Source: Actinomyces gerencseriae DSM 6844 (lineage in GTDB: Bacteria > Actinomycetota > Actinomycetes > Actinomycetales > Actinomycetaceae). Taken from it: DNA of 64,000 nucleotides. Made by a program: the position numbers and the translations under genes. Every line of letters begins with the position of its first letter. Position 1 is the stretch's first letter. The stretch covers positions 62,001-126,000 of the forward strand of contig NZ_AUBN01000003.1 of assembly GCF_000429265.1 (NCBI RefSeq), given 5' to 3'. Shown here piece after piece: positions 35,275-44,943 of this stretch. The notes below the pieces were generated by a model. That model was not told the DNA's origin and made no database searches. It saw only the letters and a list, made by a program, of their open reading frames with translations.

Positions 35275-36300
35275 TTGCGGTGTCGGGCGGTGGGCCTGTA
35301 CGAGATGGTACTGGGGGCGAGGGTGCGTGGGAGCGCCCGGGACCTGGGAATCGTGCATGGCGCGCTGCGCCGGTGGCCGGCCCGGTGGGGGCGGGCCGGC
35401 GCCCGGCCTGCTGCGCTCCAGCGCTTCCAGTACGTCCCAGCCGAGTGGCGCAGAGGAGCCTGCCTCGGAGGCGATCACCCGCCTGGAGGCTGCCAATGTC
35501 AGGCTTCGGGCCCGGAGAAGTCAAGCCCGGCCCGGGGAGCCGGTGGGATCCTTCGGTAGGCGGGCGGGCATGTTCCGCCGGTGGAGACGATCCGGTAGAG
35601 CCCGTGCTCCGGTTCGTTGAGGACCACCGAGATTCCTATGGGGTCAAGCGGCTGCGGGCTGGTCGAGCCGGCTTGCTCGTCTTATCTGCGCCTGGAGAGT
35701 CCGGCGCACCGGCCCGTCAGCGGCGCTGGGCCGCTGAGGCGGCCCTGACCGAGCTGATAACGCGCACCTGCACAGGGCCGACCTGGCCATGGGCTCGCCC
35801 AGGACCGATCGCCGAGCTTAACGAGACCGCCGAGCAGGCGGGCGGGCGCGTGAGCCGTCAGCGGGTTGCCCGACTGATGCGCACCGTGGGCGCCAACCGG
35901 CTACCGGCGACGGCGCCGGGTGCGCACCACCGTGCCGGACCGGATCGGGCTGGCGCCAGGTGCCCCAACCCGCTCGGGCGCGACGTCACGGCCTCTGGCC
36001 CCCAACCGCAGGATGCGTCGGCGATATTCCCCCACTGCGTGGGAGGCGCCCCTCCCGCCCGCCTCTGGTTGATGGGACGAACCTGTACCTGGCCGCTGTC
36101 ATCGACTGCGCACGGCCGGCGCCCGGTCGGCCGGAAGTTGCGCGCCCACATGCGTAACACCCCCTGGCCATCGAGGCTCTCCAGCAGGCCGCGACCACAC
36201 GCGGGAGGCCCGAAGGGGGCTGTATTCCATACTGACCACGGATCGCCCGCACCTCCAAGAGCCTTTCACGCCTGCGAGAGGCCCGGGACGACCCCGTCTG
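35275..36300 (+). pseudogene. IS3-family OrfA and OrfB remnants
   Basis: On the + strand, pieces of OrfA (RAVGLYEMVLGARVRGSARD, ITRLEAANVRLRA) lead into pieces of OrfB (VEDHRDSYGVKRL, GRVSRQRVARLMRTVG, LYLAAVIDCA, VFHTDHGS). They lie in different frames, with several indels. The order is that of a complete IS3 element now decayed. Confidence 0.7.
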
Positions 36301-36351
36301 GGGTACGTGGTGTCTCGGACTGGGGATTTTTTCTTCCCGTTAGTCGATAGG

Positions 36352-36647
36352 ATGGAGACCATACCAGCAGCAAAATACTCTGAGGGGTTCAAGGCCCAGG
36401 TCGTGCGTGAGGTGATCGAGAAGCACCGCACGATCGCCTCGGTGTCCGCCTCATAGAGCCTTGTGGCATAGAGAAGTGGGCAGCTGGGTCGCCAGGTACA
36501 GAAAGACTGTGCCACTGATCAGGGCCGGCAGAAGGCGCTCGAGTTGGCTTAAGAATCGCAAAACTCAGGGCGGAGAACAGGGAGCTGCGTGAGGAAAACG
36601 GGTTTCTGGAAAAAGCGGTCGCCTGGTTTGCGAAGGAACGGCCGTGA
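36352..36647 (+). pseudogene. IS3-family OrfA remnant
   Basis: Begins METIPAAKYSEGFKAQVV, is interrupted by a TAG at residue 35, and resumes in other frames to the conserved coiled-coil end IAKLRAENRELREENGFLEK. OrfB would start at the overlapping GTG at 36644 (VTERYEVEDAKRTI). It is cut off after about 20 codons by the IS630 sequence. Confidence 0.75.
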
Positions 36648-36763
36648 CCGAACGCTACGAGGTCGAGGACGCGAAGAGGACCATTATAGCCGGCATTAAA
36701 CAAGGTTGCATTCCGGGGGTGTGTCACCCGGTAATTGCGGGTTATTCAATATGGAATGCGTGC

Positions 36764-37834
36764 GTGATTGTTGATGTGACGCCGGAGGAGCGGGGCGTTC
36801 TTCTGGGGCGGAAGAAGCGTGGTGACTCGTTCGTCCTGGTGTGGTTAAAGGCCGAGGCCATTTTGTACGCGTCTCGTGGTGTCGGCACGGGCGTTATCGC
36901 TGAGATGGGCGACCGCAGCCACAGGACGGTGCCCAACTGGCTCTCGGGGCGGGGTGGCGGGCCACCGGGCTGCACTCGGCGGTGGCCGGGCACGCCGGTA
37001 GCGAGAACGCCGCCAAGCTCACCCGCGCCCAGAAGGAGCAGCTCAAGGAGACCCTGAGCAGACCACCGGCCCAGAGCGGGGTCAGGGCGGAGTTCTGGGA
37101 CGTGCCGGCCCTGCGCGACGTGGTGTGGGTCAGGCTCGGTGTGGAGTATGACTCGGACTCCTCCTACCAGTTGCTCCTGCATTTCCTCGGGATGAGCTTT
37201 AAGCTTCCCGACCCTTTTGACAAGCGTCGCGACGAGGCCGCCATCACCGCTCGGATGGGCCAGGTCCGCCAGGAGGTCGCCGACCTGCTGGTCCAGGGCT
37301 GGAAGGTGTACACCGTAGATGAGGTCCGCGTCGAGCACGAGGCCGAGATCCGCCGCATGTGGCTACCCAAGGGCCAGAGAACCAAGGTCTATGTCGACCG
37401 GGACCGTTCGGTCCGGTCCTTCTTCGGTGCACTGAGCCTGACCAGCAAGCAGGTGCGCATCTACCCCATCGAGGGCAATCAGAATGCCGAGCAGATCATC
37501 CCCAGCCCTGGCCCGCCCGGTGCGCAAGACGGACAACGACAAGATCGCTGTTGTTCTTGACAACGCGAGCTTCCACCACGCCAAGGCGGTCACTGGTCTG
37601 TATGAGCACGGCCAGGCCCTGGAGCGCATCAGGCCGATCTACCTATTTCCTTACGCTCCTGATCACAACCCGATCGAGCACGTCTGGAACACCGCTAAGG
37701 AGAACATCTCAAACATACAACGAGACACCCTCGAGGAAGCCTACTGCGCATTCACCATCTACATCACCAACCGCGCCTTCGACTACGACTTCGAGCACCT
37801 ACTCATCACACCAACCCAAGGAAACCTCGACTAA
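36764..37834 (+). pseudogene. IS630-family transposase with two frameshifts
   Basis: N-terminal helix-turn-helix part (VIVDVTPEERGVLLGRKKRG to about 36950), then a second frame with AAKLTRAQKEQLKETLSRP through VYTVDEVRVEHEAEIRRMW, then after 37490 a third frame with the DDE core end VVLDNASFHHAKAV and FPYAPDHNPIEHVWNTAK. The catalytic D (VLDNASFHH) and E (PIEHVWN) are present but out of frame. The first shift could be a programmed one, as in some IS630 elements; the second makes the gene a pseudogene. Confidence 0.8.
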
Positions 37835-37925
37835 AGACGGCCATAGAGAACTGGGCTGCAGCCACTCAACCGTGGTCGATGGCCGCCAAGTCCTAGAGGA
37901 GAAAATAATACCGATTTGTAAATTT

Positions 37926-39257
37926 CTAGCACCTGGGAGTGGGAGAATCGTCAAATGCCCAATCTTCACTTCCCGACCCACGATTCTGATCCACCCACCC
38001 AGAACCGCCCTCACCGGGAAACGAATCTGGAATCATTTCACTGGAGTACCGCCAATGAGTATCGACATCACTTGATCCGCCTACAGCCAGGCAGCAACCA
38101 CCAACAGTTTGTCGCCAAGCGTACCAAGCCTGAGCGTCGCTTCTTACACCAAGATGAATTTCCCGTGGCTCGGAAAGATAGTCGAACCCAGCAATAGGAA
38201 GCACAACATTTTTGTCGCCCTGGTAGCGATGACCGTGATTGCGGTACAGTCCCATCTCGGCAAAATATACGCTCTCAAGTGTTTGTTTCGTTTCGTAGAA
38301 CTCGCGACGATCGATCCATCTTCCATTGTCGTCTCGCCCCTGAGAGCCAGCGAGCTTTCGAAGGCGCCGCTCTCGTTTGCGATTCATCTGAGCGTGCGCC
38401 CTCACGACCTGGCGGTAACGACACATCACGTCACGTGCTTCGTGATAACTTTCAGCGTTCGCGACATCAATGAGCCACTGTCCGCAGAATGCGCGCACGT
38501 ATCGTAGGCTACCATGAAATCCTATAATCATCGCCAATTTCGTCGATTTTTTGACTTGCTTGTTGTGAATTTGTAGAAGAACGAGTTTGGTCTCCGCGCT
38601 GGCGATAATTCCCAACATATATGCAAACGGAATCATCGTGATTGGCAAGTAGACTGAGAATGCGAAAGACCTCAATTGCTGCCCCCAATCATAGGTGTCA
38701 TGTCTCTGGATTAGCCAATTACTCACCCATACAAATAAACTTATGCCGATGAATCCCAGCAGCCGGTTGAACAAGGCTACCGTCGAAGCCTGCGACGGAT
38801 CCCTCTTGTTGAAGTTGACCCCAAATATTAGAATGACTACAAGCGTTTGCAATAGTAGCTCCAATACATATGGTAGCGACGTCAGGTTTACATAAGTGAT
38901 TGCAAGCGCGGCTACGCCGAAAGTCTCTTTTGTGATGCTGAGCAACAGTTGCTTACCGTCATCGGCTTCAAGGGATTTAAAAATTAGAAGTGGAATGCCA
39001 GAAAATATTGCAAGGACCAATGTATCCTTAAGTAACATGAAGTCCCACAAACCGATCCAAGCAGCCTGGTAGGTTAAGGCGGCAATCGTCGCCCCATATA
39101 CGAGGATGACTTGCAGAACTTTCGGGCGAAGGGTCTGCTTGACGACGTCGCCCCAAGAGCTCTTTAGTTGTCGTCGGTCTTTGCTCTTGACAATAGCGAA
39201 GACAATGAAAATAAGTAACAGTGTGAGTGATGCTGCTTCACGGCTCGTCAACAACAT
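37926..39257 (-). CDS. unrecognised multi-pass membrane protein inside the IS island
   Basis: A 443-residue intact gene, clearly lower in G+C than everything around it. About seven hydrophobic segments fill residues 5-235 (for example LTLLLIFIVFAIV, VLQVILVYGATIAALTYQ, LLQTLVVILIFGVNF, SVYLPITMIPFAYMLGII). A soluble C-terminal half follows, rich in charged and aromatic residues (YVRAFCGQWLIDVANAES, RYRQVVRAHAQMNRKRER, FDYLSEPREIHLGV). No catalytic motif or family is recognised. AAAGG lies 7 nt before the ATG. It is flanked by an IS630 remnant on one side and an IS5 remnant on the other. A membrane sensor-effector or anti-phage role is speculation from context only. Confidence 0.75.
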   Translation of the reverse strand: MLLTSREAASLTLLLIFIVFAIVKSKDRRQLKSSWGDVVKQTLRPKVLQVILVYGATIAALTYQAAWIGLWDFMLLKDTLVLAIFSGIPLLIFKSLEADDGKQLLLSITKETFGVAALAITYVNLTSLPYVLELLLQTLVVILIFGVNFNKRDPSQASTVALFNRLLGFIGISLFVWVSNWLIQRHDTYDWGQQLRSFAFSVYLPITMIPFAYMLGIIASAETKLVLLQIHNKQVKKSTKLAMIIGFHGSLRYVRAFCGQWLIDVANAESYHEARDVMCRYRQVVRAHAQMNRKRERRLRKLAGSQGRDDNGRWIDRREFYETKQTLESVYFAEMGLYRNHGHRYQGDKNVVLPIAGFDYLSEPREIHLGVRSDAQAWYAWRQTVGGCCLAVGGSSDVDTHWRYSSEMIPDSFPGEGGSGWVDQNRGSGSEDWAFDDSPTPRC

Positions 39258-39473
39258 GCCAATGCCTTTGATAATACTATTAACGTCGCGATTTTCTCAA
39301 GAGATCATTGAGATTTTCTCATCGGGGTGGGGGTGCTCGTGTCCTGAGCGCTGGGACGGCGGGAAAGGGTGGATAGGATTAGGGTGGGGTCTGTCTGAGC
39401 GGGGTGCACGCGGAGCCGTGTGTTCGAGTTGTTTTCGACCAGGGAAACCTGCTCGCAAGGGAGGCTCTGCGCG

Positions 39474-39967
39474 GGTATTCTACCATGCCACTTTCGACGT
39501 CCCGGCTGCTACCGTACGTATCGTCGGCGGCTGACCGGCCGTCCACCGCCGCGCCCACGACATCCGCCCCCACCAGTGGGTCGCCACGATTCGGAGCCAG
39601 GCCATCCTGGTACTGCGGTGGCTCAAGGACGGCATCGACGTGCGCACCCTGGCCGGCGACTCCGGGGTCTCGCAGGCCACTGCCTGCCGCTACCTGCATG
39701 AGGCTCTGGAGGTCATCGCCCAACGATCCCCCGACATCACTGACGTCCTGGACAGGCTCACAAGGAACGGGTGAGCCGTTTGTGTGCGCTGGCGGCACTC
39801 TGGTGCGCAGCGACCGGGTCCCGGGTCGCGGCCCGCACCGAGTCCGGTAATCACCTGCGGTACTCGGGTAAGCGCAGGGCCTTCGGCGGCAACGTGCAGG
39901 TTTTGACCGACCACGCGGGATTCCCGGTGCGGACCGCGCCCGTGGAGCCGGGCTCGACCCATGACTG
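39474..39967 (+). pseudogene. IS5-family transposase remnant
   Basis: Pieces in three frames: VFYHATFDVPAATVRIVGG, then AILVLRWLKDGIDVRTLAGD and SGVSQATACRYLHEALEV, then GNHLRYSGKRRAFGGNVQVL and VRTAPVEPGSTHD. The last two are typical of the DDE core of actinobacterial IS5 relatives. It ends early at a TGA. Confidence 0.75.
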
Positions 39968-40017
39968 AATCGCATCGGGTTTGATGGAGGCAGTGAATGC
40001 GCGGAAGGATCACTGTC

Positions 40018-40303
40018 ATGAGTGCACCGAGGAAGTACCTCGAGGAGTTGAGGGGCGGGCCACCCGCCTGGCTGTGGAGGCCCGTCGGGACCCGGAGAGG
40101 TCCGAGGGCGCGATCCGTAGGATCGCCGACGAGCTGGGCGTCTACCCCCGAGGCTCTGCGCACCTGGGTGAGGTAGGCCGAGATCGACGGCGGCATCCGG
40201 CCAGGAACCACCACTGACGAGGCGCAGCGGATCAGGGAGCTGGAGGCCGAGAATCGGGAGCTGCGCAGGGCGAACGCGATCCTGAAGAGCTCATCGGCTT
40301 GTC
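40018..40303 (+). pseudogene. IS3-family OrfA remnant
   Basis: MSAPRKYLEEL, then in another frame RLAVEARRDPERSEGAIRRI and ADELGVYP, then EAQRIRELEAENRELRRANA and ILKSSSA. Two or more indels. OrfB is missing. Confidence 0.7.
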
Positions 40304-40388
40304 TATCGCGGCGGAGTGCGGGCGCCCATCTCGCTTGAGCGTGTTCAATGGTTTGTGTAGGCCGCTTCCGTTAGAAGGGCTGACACTG

Positions 40389-40745
40389 GTGACTGCTACC
40401 GATGACGACAGGGCTCGTGCTGGTGGGTGGGATGTGATTGACCAGGTGCGCCGGAGCGGAGCTCTGGATGGTTTGTTCGAGCAGACCTGGTGCCGGGCGG
40501 GTGACGATGACCGGGGCCGATGGTCTGCTTCCGGCCCTGCACCAAGGGAGGGCCTGGAGCGGGGCCTGGCCGCCTGGCTTGAGCGAGCACCTGGACTACG
40601 AGGGGGGGGCGAGCAAGCGGCCCGAGCGCGCGGCAGCGCCAGGAGGGGGCCACGCCCAAGATGGTGGACTCGCCAGGAGGGGTCCCTTTGAGACCCGTGG
40701 TGCCCCGGAGGCCGGGCCGGGACCTTCACCCCGCGCCCGGTAGCG
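40389..40745 (+). pseudogene. IS256-family transposase, N-terminal remnant
   Basis: VTATDDDRARAGGWDVIDQV and RRSGALDGLFEQ, then in other frames MTGADGLLPAL, LSEHLDYE and GEQAARARGSARRG, the usual start of mutator-type transposases. The catalytic core is absent. Confidence 0.65.
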
Positions 40746-40975
40746 CTATGGGACAGCGCCGCCCGGTTTGGGGTCGATGCGCGTGAACCACCAGACCTGA
40801 TACGCTGGCAGAATTGAGACGTAAGGGGATATCCGGCTCTTCGTGTTTGAGGGTGTAGTAGGTAAAGGCCTATTGATGTGTTCGGGGGCGGGGGTGGGTG
40901 CGTCGTTGCGCTGGGTGGGGGTCGAGGTCCTCCGATGATGGGAGCTGCTACACACCCCGGCTGAGAGACCTCGAC

Positions 40976-42310
40976 GTGCCTGAGACTACCTTCACCCGCC
41001 CTGATCTGACGACCTTTCTGGGCCTGGACGCCCTGGGGCTGACCGCGGTGGGCCAGTTTCTCACAGCGGAGCGGGCGGTTGTGGAGTGCCGCGTGCAGAT
41101 CGGGTTTGAGGACCCCTTCTGCAAGGCGTGCGGGGCCCAGGGGCAGGCTCGTGGGACAGTGGCCCGGCGCCTGGCCCACGTGCCGGTGGGGTGGCGGCCC
41201 ACACAGCTGCTGGTACGTGTGCGGCGCTTCGCCTGCACCCACTGCCGCCGGGTGTGGCGGCAGGACGCGACTCGGCTGGCCCGGCCCAGAGCCCGTCTGA
41301 CCCACTGCGCGGTTCAGTGGGGGCTGCGGGCCCTTGCCCTGGAGTCCATGTCCGTCTCACGCGTCGCGCAGGCCCTGGGGATCTCCTGGCACGCCGCCAA
41401 CAACGCGATCCTCATTCGGGCCGAGCAGGTCCTCACCGGCGACCCGGACCGCTTCGGCGGCGTGGAGGTGCTCGGCGTCGACGAGCACGCGTGGCGCCAC
41501 ACCAAGCGGGGCGACAAGGGCGACACGTACGTCACGGTGATCGTTGACCTGACCCCGGTACGCGACTCCACAGGGCCGGCCCGCCTGCTGGACGTGGTCC
41601 CGGGCCGGTCCAAGAAGGTCCTCAAGACTTGGCTCGCCCAGCGCGACCAGGACTGGCGCCAACGGGTTGAGGTGGTGGCCATGGATGGTTTCACCGGGTT
41701 CAAGAGCGCCGCCGGCGAGGAGTTCCCCAAGGCCCGGGCGGTCATGGGCCCCTACGCGCGTCGTGGCCCTGGCTGCCGGCAAGCTCGTCCAGTGCCGCCG
41801 CCGCACCCAACGAGCGATCACAGGGCGTCGGGGCCGGGCGGGGGACCTGCTCTACCGAGCCCGGCGCACCCTGCTGACAGGCGCCGACCTGCTCACCGAC
41901 GCCCAGGCCAGCCGTCTCGAGGCTCTGTTCGCCGACGAGCGCCACGCTCCGGTCCAGGCCACCTGGGGCGTCTACCAGCGCCTCATTCAGGCCTACCGCA
42001 CCGAGGGCCCGGGCCTGGGAAAGCACCTGATGCAACAGCTCATCGACTCCTTGAAGCAGGCCATCCCCGACGGGCCGGAGGAGACCCAGGCACTGGCTAA
42101 GACCCTGATCAGCCGCAGTCAGGACGTCCTGGCCTACTTCGACACCCCCGTACCTCTAACGGCCCCACCGAAGCCGCGGGCGGACGCCTCGAGCACCTAC
42201 GCGGCATCGCCCTGGGACTCCGCAACCTCACCCACTACACCATCCGCAGCCTCATCCACGCCGGACGCCTCAAAGACCACCTGACAACAACTACCCAAGC
42301 GCACCGATAA
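40976..42310 (+). pseudogene. ISL3-family transposase with two frameshifts
   Basis: Starts VPETTFTRPDLTTFLGL. A zinc-ribbon region (CKACG and FACTHCRRVW), a helix-turn-helix and the DDE start VLGVDEHAWRHTKRGDKGD are in frame to about 41750. A shift then moves to a second frame (VQCRRRTQRAITGRRGRAGD), and another near 42155 to a third that ends NLTHYTIRSLIHAGRLKD with TAA at 42308. Full length is preserved, so the decay is recent. Confidence 0.85.
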
Positions 42311-42546
42311 GCCCCACCTACCACACCCCCAAACATGAAGAGCCGCCTTCATCCTCGATTCGCGTGACGCGCGGAGCGCGTCGTGGTCCGCTCGCACGAG
42401 GCGGATCCTGACGGTGACGGAACAGATCGTGACGGTAAGGCGTCCATCGGTCTGTGCCGAGACGAACCTTCGTGAGTTAAAGTGTTAGGCGTTCTCACGC
42501 TAGCGACTTGCTAGTTGGGCTGATCTTCGCATCGTCAGGAGTTCCC

Positions 42547-43080
42547 ATGGTCCCCATCTACCCTACTGGCGGGCCCAGGCACGCTGCGCCATACCCTCCC
42601 CTTCCTCCGCGGCCACCCCTTCCTCCCCTTTCTCCGCCGCCACCTCGCAGGAGCCACGCTGGTGTTGTCGTGTCCATCCTCGTCACCGCTGCCGTCGCTC
42701 TTGCGGTCGGCACCGCCGGTGGCTACGCCGTGGGGAGCGGAAAGGCCGTCGCAGCCGCATCGGCGTCCGCTTCCGCCACGCGCAGCACCTTGTTCTCCTC
42801 CGCCGTCTCCTCGTGCGGCTCTCCCGCCGGTACTCAGCTCGGCGACGGCGGCCGTACCCTCATGCTCCATACGCGAGGCACGAAGCAGCGTTCGTCTGGC
42901 ATGTCGGTTCAAGACCTGCGATGCATCCTCAAGAAGCTCGGCGCGTCCGACGCTGTCATATCCCGCATGAGCGCCACTCGAGCCATCGACGGCATGCAGG
43001 ACGGGCGGTGGGGCGGCATCAGCGCCTCATGGACGTATCACCCCGACGACGGATTGAACATCACCCTGACCATGGACTGA
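42547..43080 (+). CDS. proline-rich single-pass membrane protein
   Basis: A 177-residue protein. The first 35 residues are proline-rich (PLPPRPPLPPLSPPPPRRS), followed by one transmembrane helix (about 39-62, VVVSILVTAAVALAVGTAGG), an Ala/Ser linker and an extracellular domain of about 100 residues containing DLRCILKKLGASDAVISRM. It resembles the many actinobacterial proteins that anchor a small exported domain by a proline-rich cytoplasmic tail. AGGAG lies 5 nt before the ATG. Function unknown. Confidence 0.65.
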   Translation: MVPIYPTGGPRHAAPYPPLPPRPPLPPLSPPPPRRSHAGVVVSILVTAAVALAVGTAGGYAVGSGKAVAAASASASATRSTLFSSAVSSCGSPAGTQLGDGGRTLMLHTRGTKQRSSGMSVQDLRCILKKLGASDAVISRMSATRAIDGMQDGRWGGISASWTYHPDDGLNITLTMD

Positions 43081-43178
43081 TCTGGTCGTGGACGGCTGGC
43101 GACAGACCTGGACGGAGGAATGAATGAGGAATGCGCGGGTGACCCTCCGCGACGGCCTCCCGCGCGTGGCGCGCCCCA

Positions 43179-43184
43179 TAGGAT
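43179..43184 (+). promoter_or_regulatory. candidate -10 for the monooxygenase gene
   Basis: TAGGAT, 37 nt before the ATG at 43222; the -35 is not clear. Confidence 0.4.
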
Positions 43185-43221
43185 GGGGGCGGCGTTGCAG
43201 ATGACGCCAGGAGGAGGAACC

Positions 43222-43512
43222 ATGAAGATCCTGCACTCGCAGTTCACCGCCAAGCCCGGTTTCGAGGGCGAGGTGGCGGGGATGATCTGCGATTTCGCCG
43301 ACAAGGTCCGCGCCGAGCCGGGCAACCGCGTCTTCGACGTCTACCGGCACAACGACAACCCCGGGAAGTTCTTCGTCATGGAGGCCTACGTCGACGAGGA
43401 CGCCTTCCAGACCCACCTGGGCATGCCCTACGGCGGGCCCTTCAACGCGCGTCTGGAGGAGCTCATCGAGGAGCCCCACTCGATCCTCACCTTCCTCGAT
43501 CAGATCGCCTGA
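43222..43512 (+). CDS. antibiotic-biosynthesis-monooxygenase-fold protein (YgiN-like)
   Basis: A 96-residue ABM-domain protein: MKILHSQFTAKPGFEGEV, RVFDVYRHNDNPGKFFVMEA and DAFQTHLGMPY are the family strands and helix, usually forming a dimeric ferredoxin-like barrel. Members include quinol monooxygenases and heme-degrading enzymes; the substrate cannot be assigned. GGAGGAGG lies 5 nt before the ATG. Stand-alone gene. Confidence 0.85.
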   Translation: MKILHSQFTAKPGFEGEVAGMICDFADKVRAEPGNRVFDVYRHNDNPGKFFVMEAYVDEDAFQTHLGMPYGGPFNARLEELIEEPHSILTFLDQIA

Positions 43513-43626
43513 CGGGAACGCCCGGCCGCGCTCCTCGCGGGCGCCCGGCCGAGGACGGGGGCGGGGCCCCGCGGATCATGCGAACATGTCGGCGGGTCCC
43601 GCCCCGGTTGCGTCATCGCCGCTCGA

Positions 43627-44943
43627 TCAGTGGTTGGGCCCGCCCGCGCCCTCGTTGACGCGGTCGGTGAGGATGCGCCCGAAGGAGGAGGCGTCACGGG
43701 TGGAGATGTAGTTCGCGACGGCCTGGAAGAAGCCGTCCTGCATCGCCGGCGAGATCACCTCCCCGTAGGAGATCGAGTTGAGGATCTTCTGGCTGCGCAG
43801 ATCGCTCGCCGCCTGCTGCTGATAGGCGGACAGGGAGGACACGTCGGCGTCGTTGCGCACCGGGACGCATCCCTTGACCTCGCAGACGGCGGTCTGGACG
43901 CCGGGGTCGAGGACGGAGCCGAGGAACGCGTCCGCGTCGCCGCGGCTGTCCGTGGAGGAGGAGACCACGAACGAATCGACGACCATGAGGAAGCTGCCCT
44001 CGGTTCCCGGGAAGACGGTGGAGGACACCGGCGAGGCTCCGGCGGTCGAGCCGCCGGTGGGGCTGCCGGTCGAGTCGCCGAGAGTGAGGGACTCCGACAG
44101 GGCGCTGTCGTTCATCTGGTAGAACCCGCACTCGCCCGCCGCCAGGCGACCGGAGGCCTCGTCCCACGTGCGGGTCGCGTCGCCCTGATCCGTGTGGTCC
44201 ATGAGGCGCCCGAAGGTGTCGAGGGCGTTCCTCACCTCCTGCCCGTTCCAGTCGAAGCGGTCCGCCTGGATCCTCTCCCAGCCCTCCTGGCCGATGGTGG
44301 CCAGCAGGACCGACTCGAAGAGCCCGGCCGTGGTGATGGAGTCGGCCCCGCCGATGCACAGGGGTGTCGTCCCCTTCGCCTGCAGGGTGTCCAGGTCGGT
44401 CATGAACTGGTCGAGGGTGTAGCCCTCGCCCGGCTCGGCGATCCCCGCGCTCTGAAGAACGCTCCGGTTGAACATCAGGAGGTTCGCGCGGTGAGCGGAC
44501 AGGGGGGCCGCGTACTGGGCCCCGTCGACCGAGACCGAGGACAGCACGTCCTCGGGGAGCTGCGCCTTGACGTCGTCGGAGAAGAGGGAGGAGACGTCGC
44601 CGACGGAGCCGGCGTTGCGCCACGCGGAGATGTTGCCGCCGACGAGGCTCTGCCAGACGTCGGGCGCGTCCCCGCGCGCGATGCGCGTGGCGAGGGTGAC
44701 GTGGGCCTGGGAGCCTCCGCCGCCGGCCACCGCGATCTCGTCCACGGAGGCCTCGGGGTTCCGCGTCTTGTACTGGTCGACGAGGGCGTCGAAGGCGGAT
44801 GACTCGGAGGCGGACGTCCACCAGGAGAGGACGTCGATGGATCCGCTCGCGGAGGGGGACGAGCCTCCCGAGCAGGCGGTGAGGGCGACGGCGGTCGTCG
44901 CAGCGGTGAGAAGGGCGACGAGGCGTTGTTTCAGAGTGGTCAT
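43627..44943 (-). CDS. sugar-binding lipoprotein (family 1 solute-binding protein)
   Basis: A 438-residue secreted lipoprotein. The signal peptide ends in lipobox LTAC (C24), then a Ser-rich linker, then a type 1 extracellular solute-binding fold with IDVLSWWTSASESSAFDALV and an Asp/Trp-rich sugar pocket. Such proteins normally deliver sugar to an ABC importer, but no ABC permease or ATPase is adjacent. Instead its ATG overlaps the stop of an MFS permease gene (TGATG at 44941-44945), so the two are translated together. Confidence 0.88.
   Translation of the reverse strand: MTTLKQRLVALLTAATTAVALTACSGGSSPSASGSIDVLSWWTSASESSAFDALVDQYKTRNPEASVDEIAVAGGGGSQAHVTLATRIARGDAPDVWQSLVGGNISAWRNAGSVGDVSSLFSDDVKAQLPEDVLSSVSVDGAQYAAPLSAHRANLLMFNRSVLQSAGIAEPGEGYTLDQFMTDLDTLQAKGTTPLCIGGADSITTAGLFESVLLATIGQEGWERIQADRFDWNGQEVRNALDTFGRLMDHTDQGDATRTWDEASGRLAAGECGFYQMNDSALSESLTLGDSTGSPTGGSTAGASPVSSTVFPGTEGSFLMVVDSFVVSSSTDSRGDADAFLGSVLDPGVQTAVCEVKGCVPVRNDADVSSLSAYQQQAASDLRSQKILNSISYGEVISPAMQDGFFQAVANYISTRDASSFGRILTDRVNEGAGGPNH

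Larger units (their letters stand above)
34785..42310. mobile_element. insertion-sequence graveyard 3' of tRNA-Pro
   Basis: About 7.5 kb made of broken transposase genes from at least five families (IS3 several times, IS630, IS5, IS256, ISL3), with one intact unrelated gene in the middle. Base composition varies sharply along it. It has the look of an accessory island that grew by repeated insertion. Confidence 0.8.

Noticed and set aside
35180-35620. 146-codon Gly/Trp-rich frame in the island
   Set aside because: Off-frame reading of the IS3 OrfA remnant.
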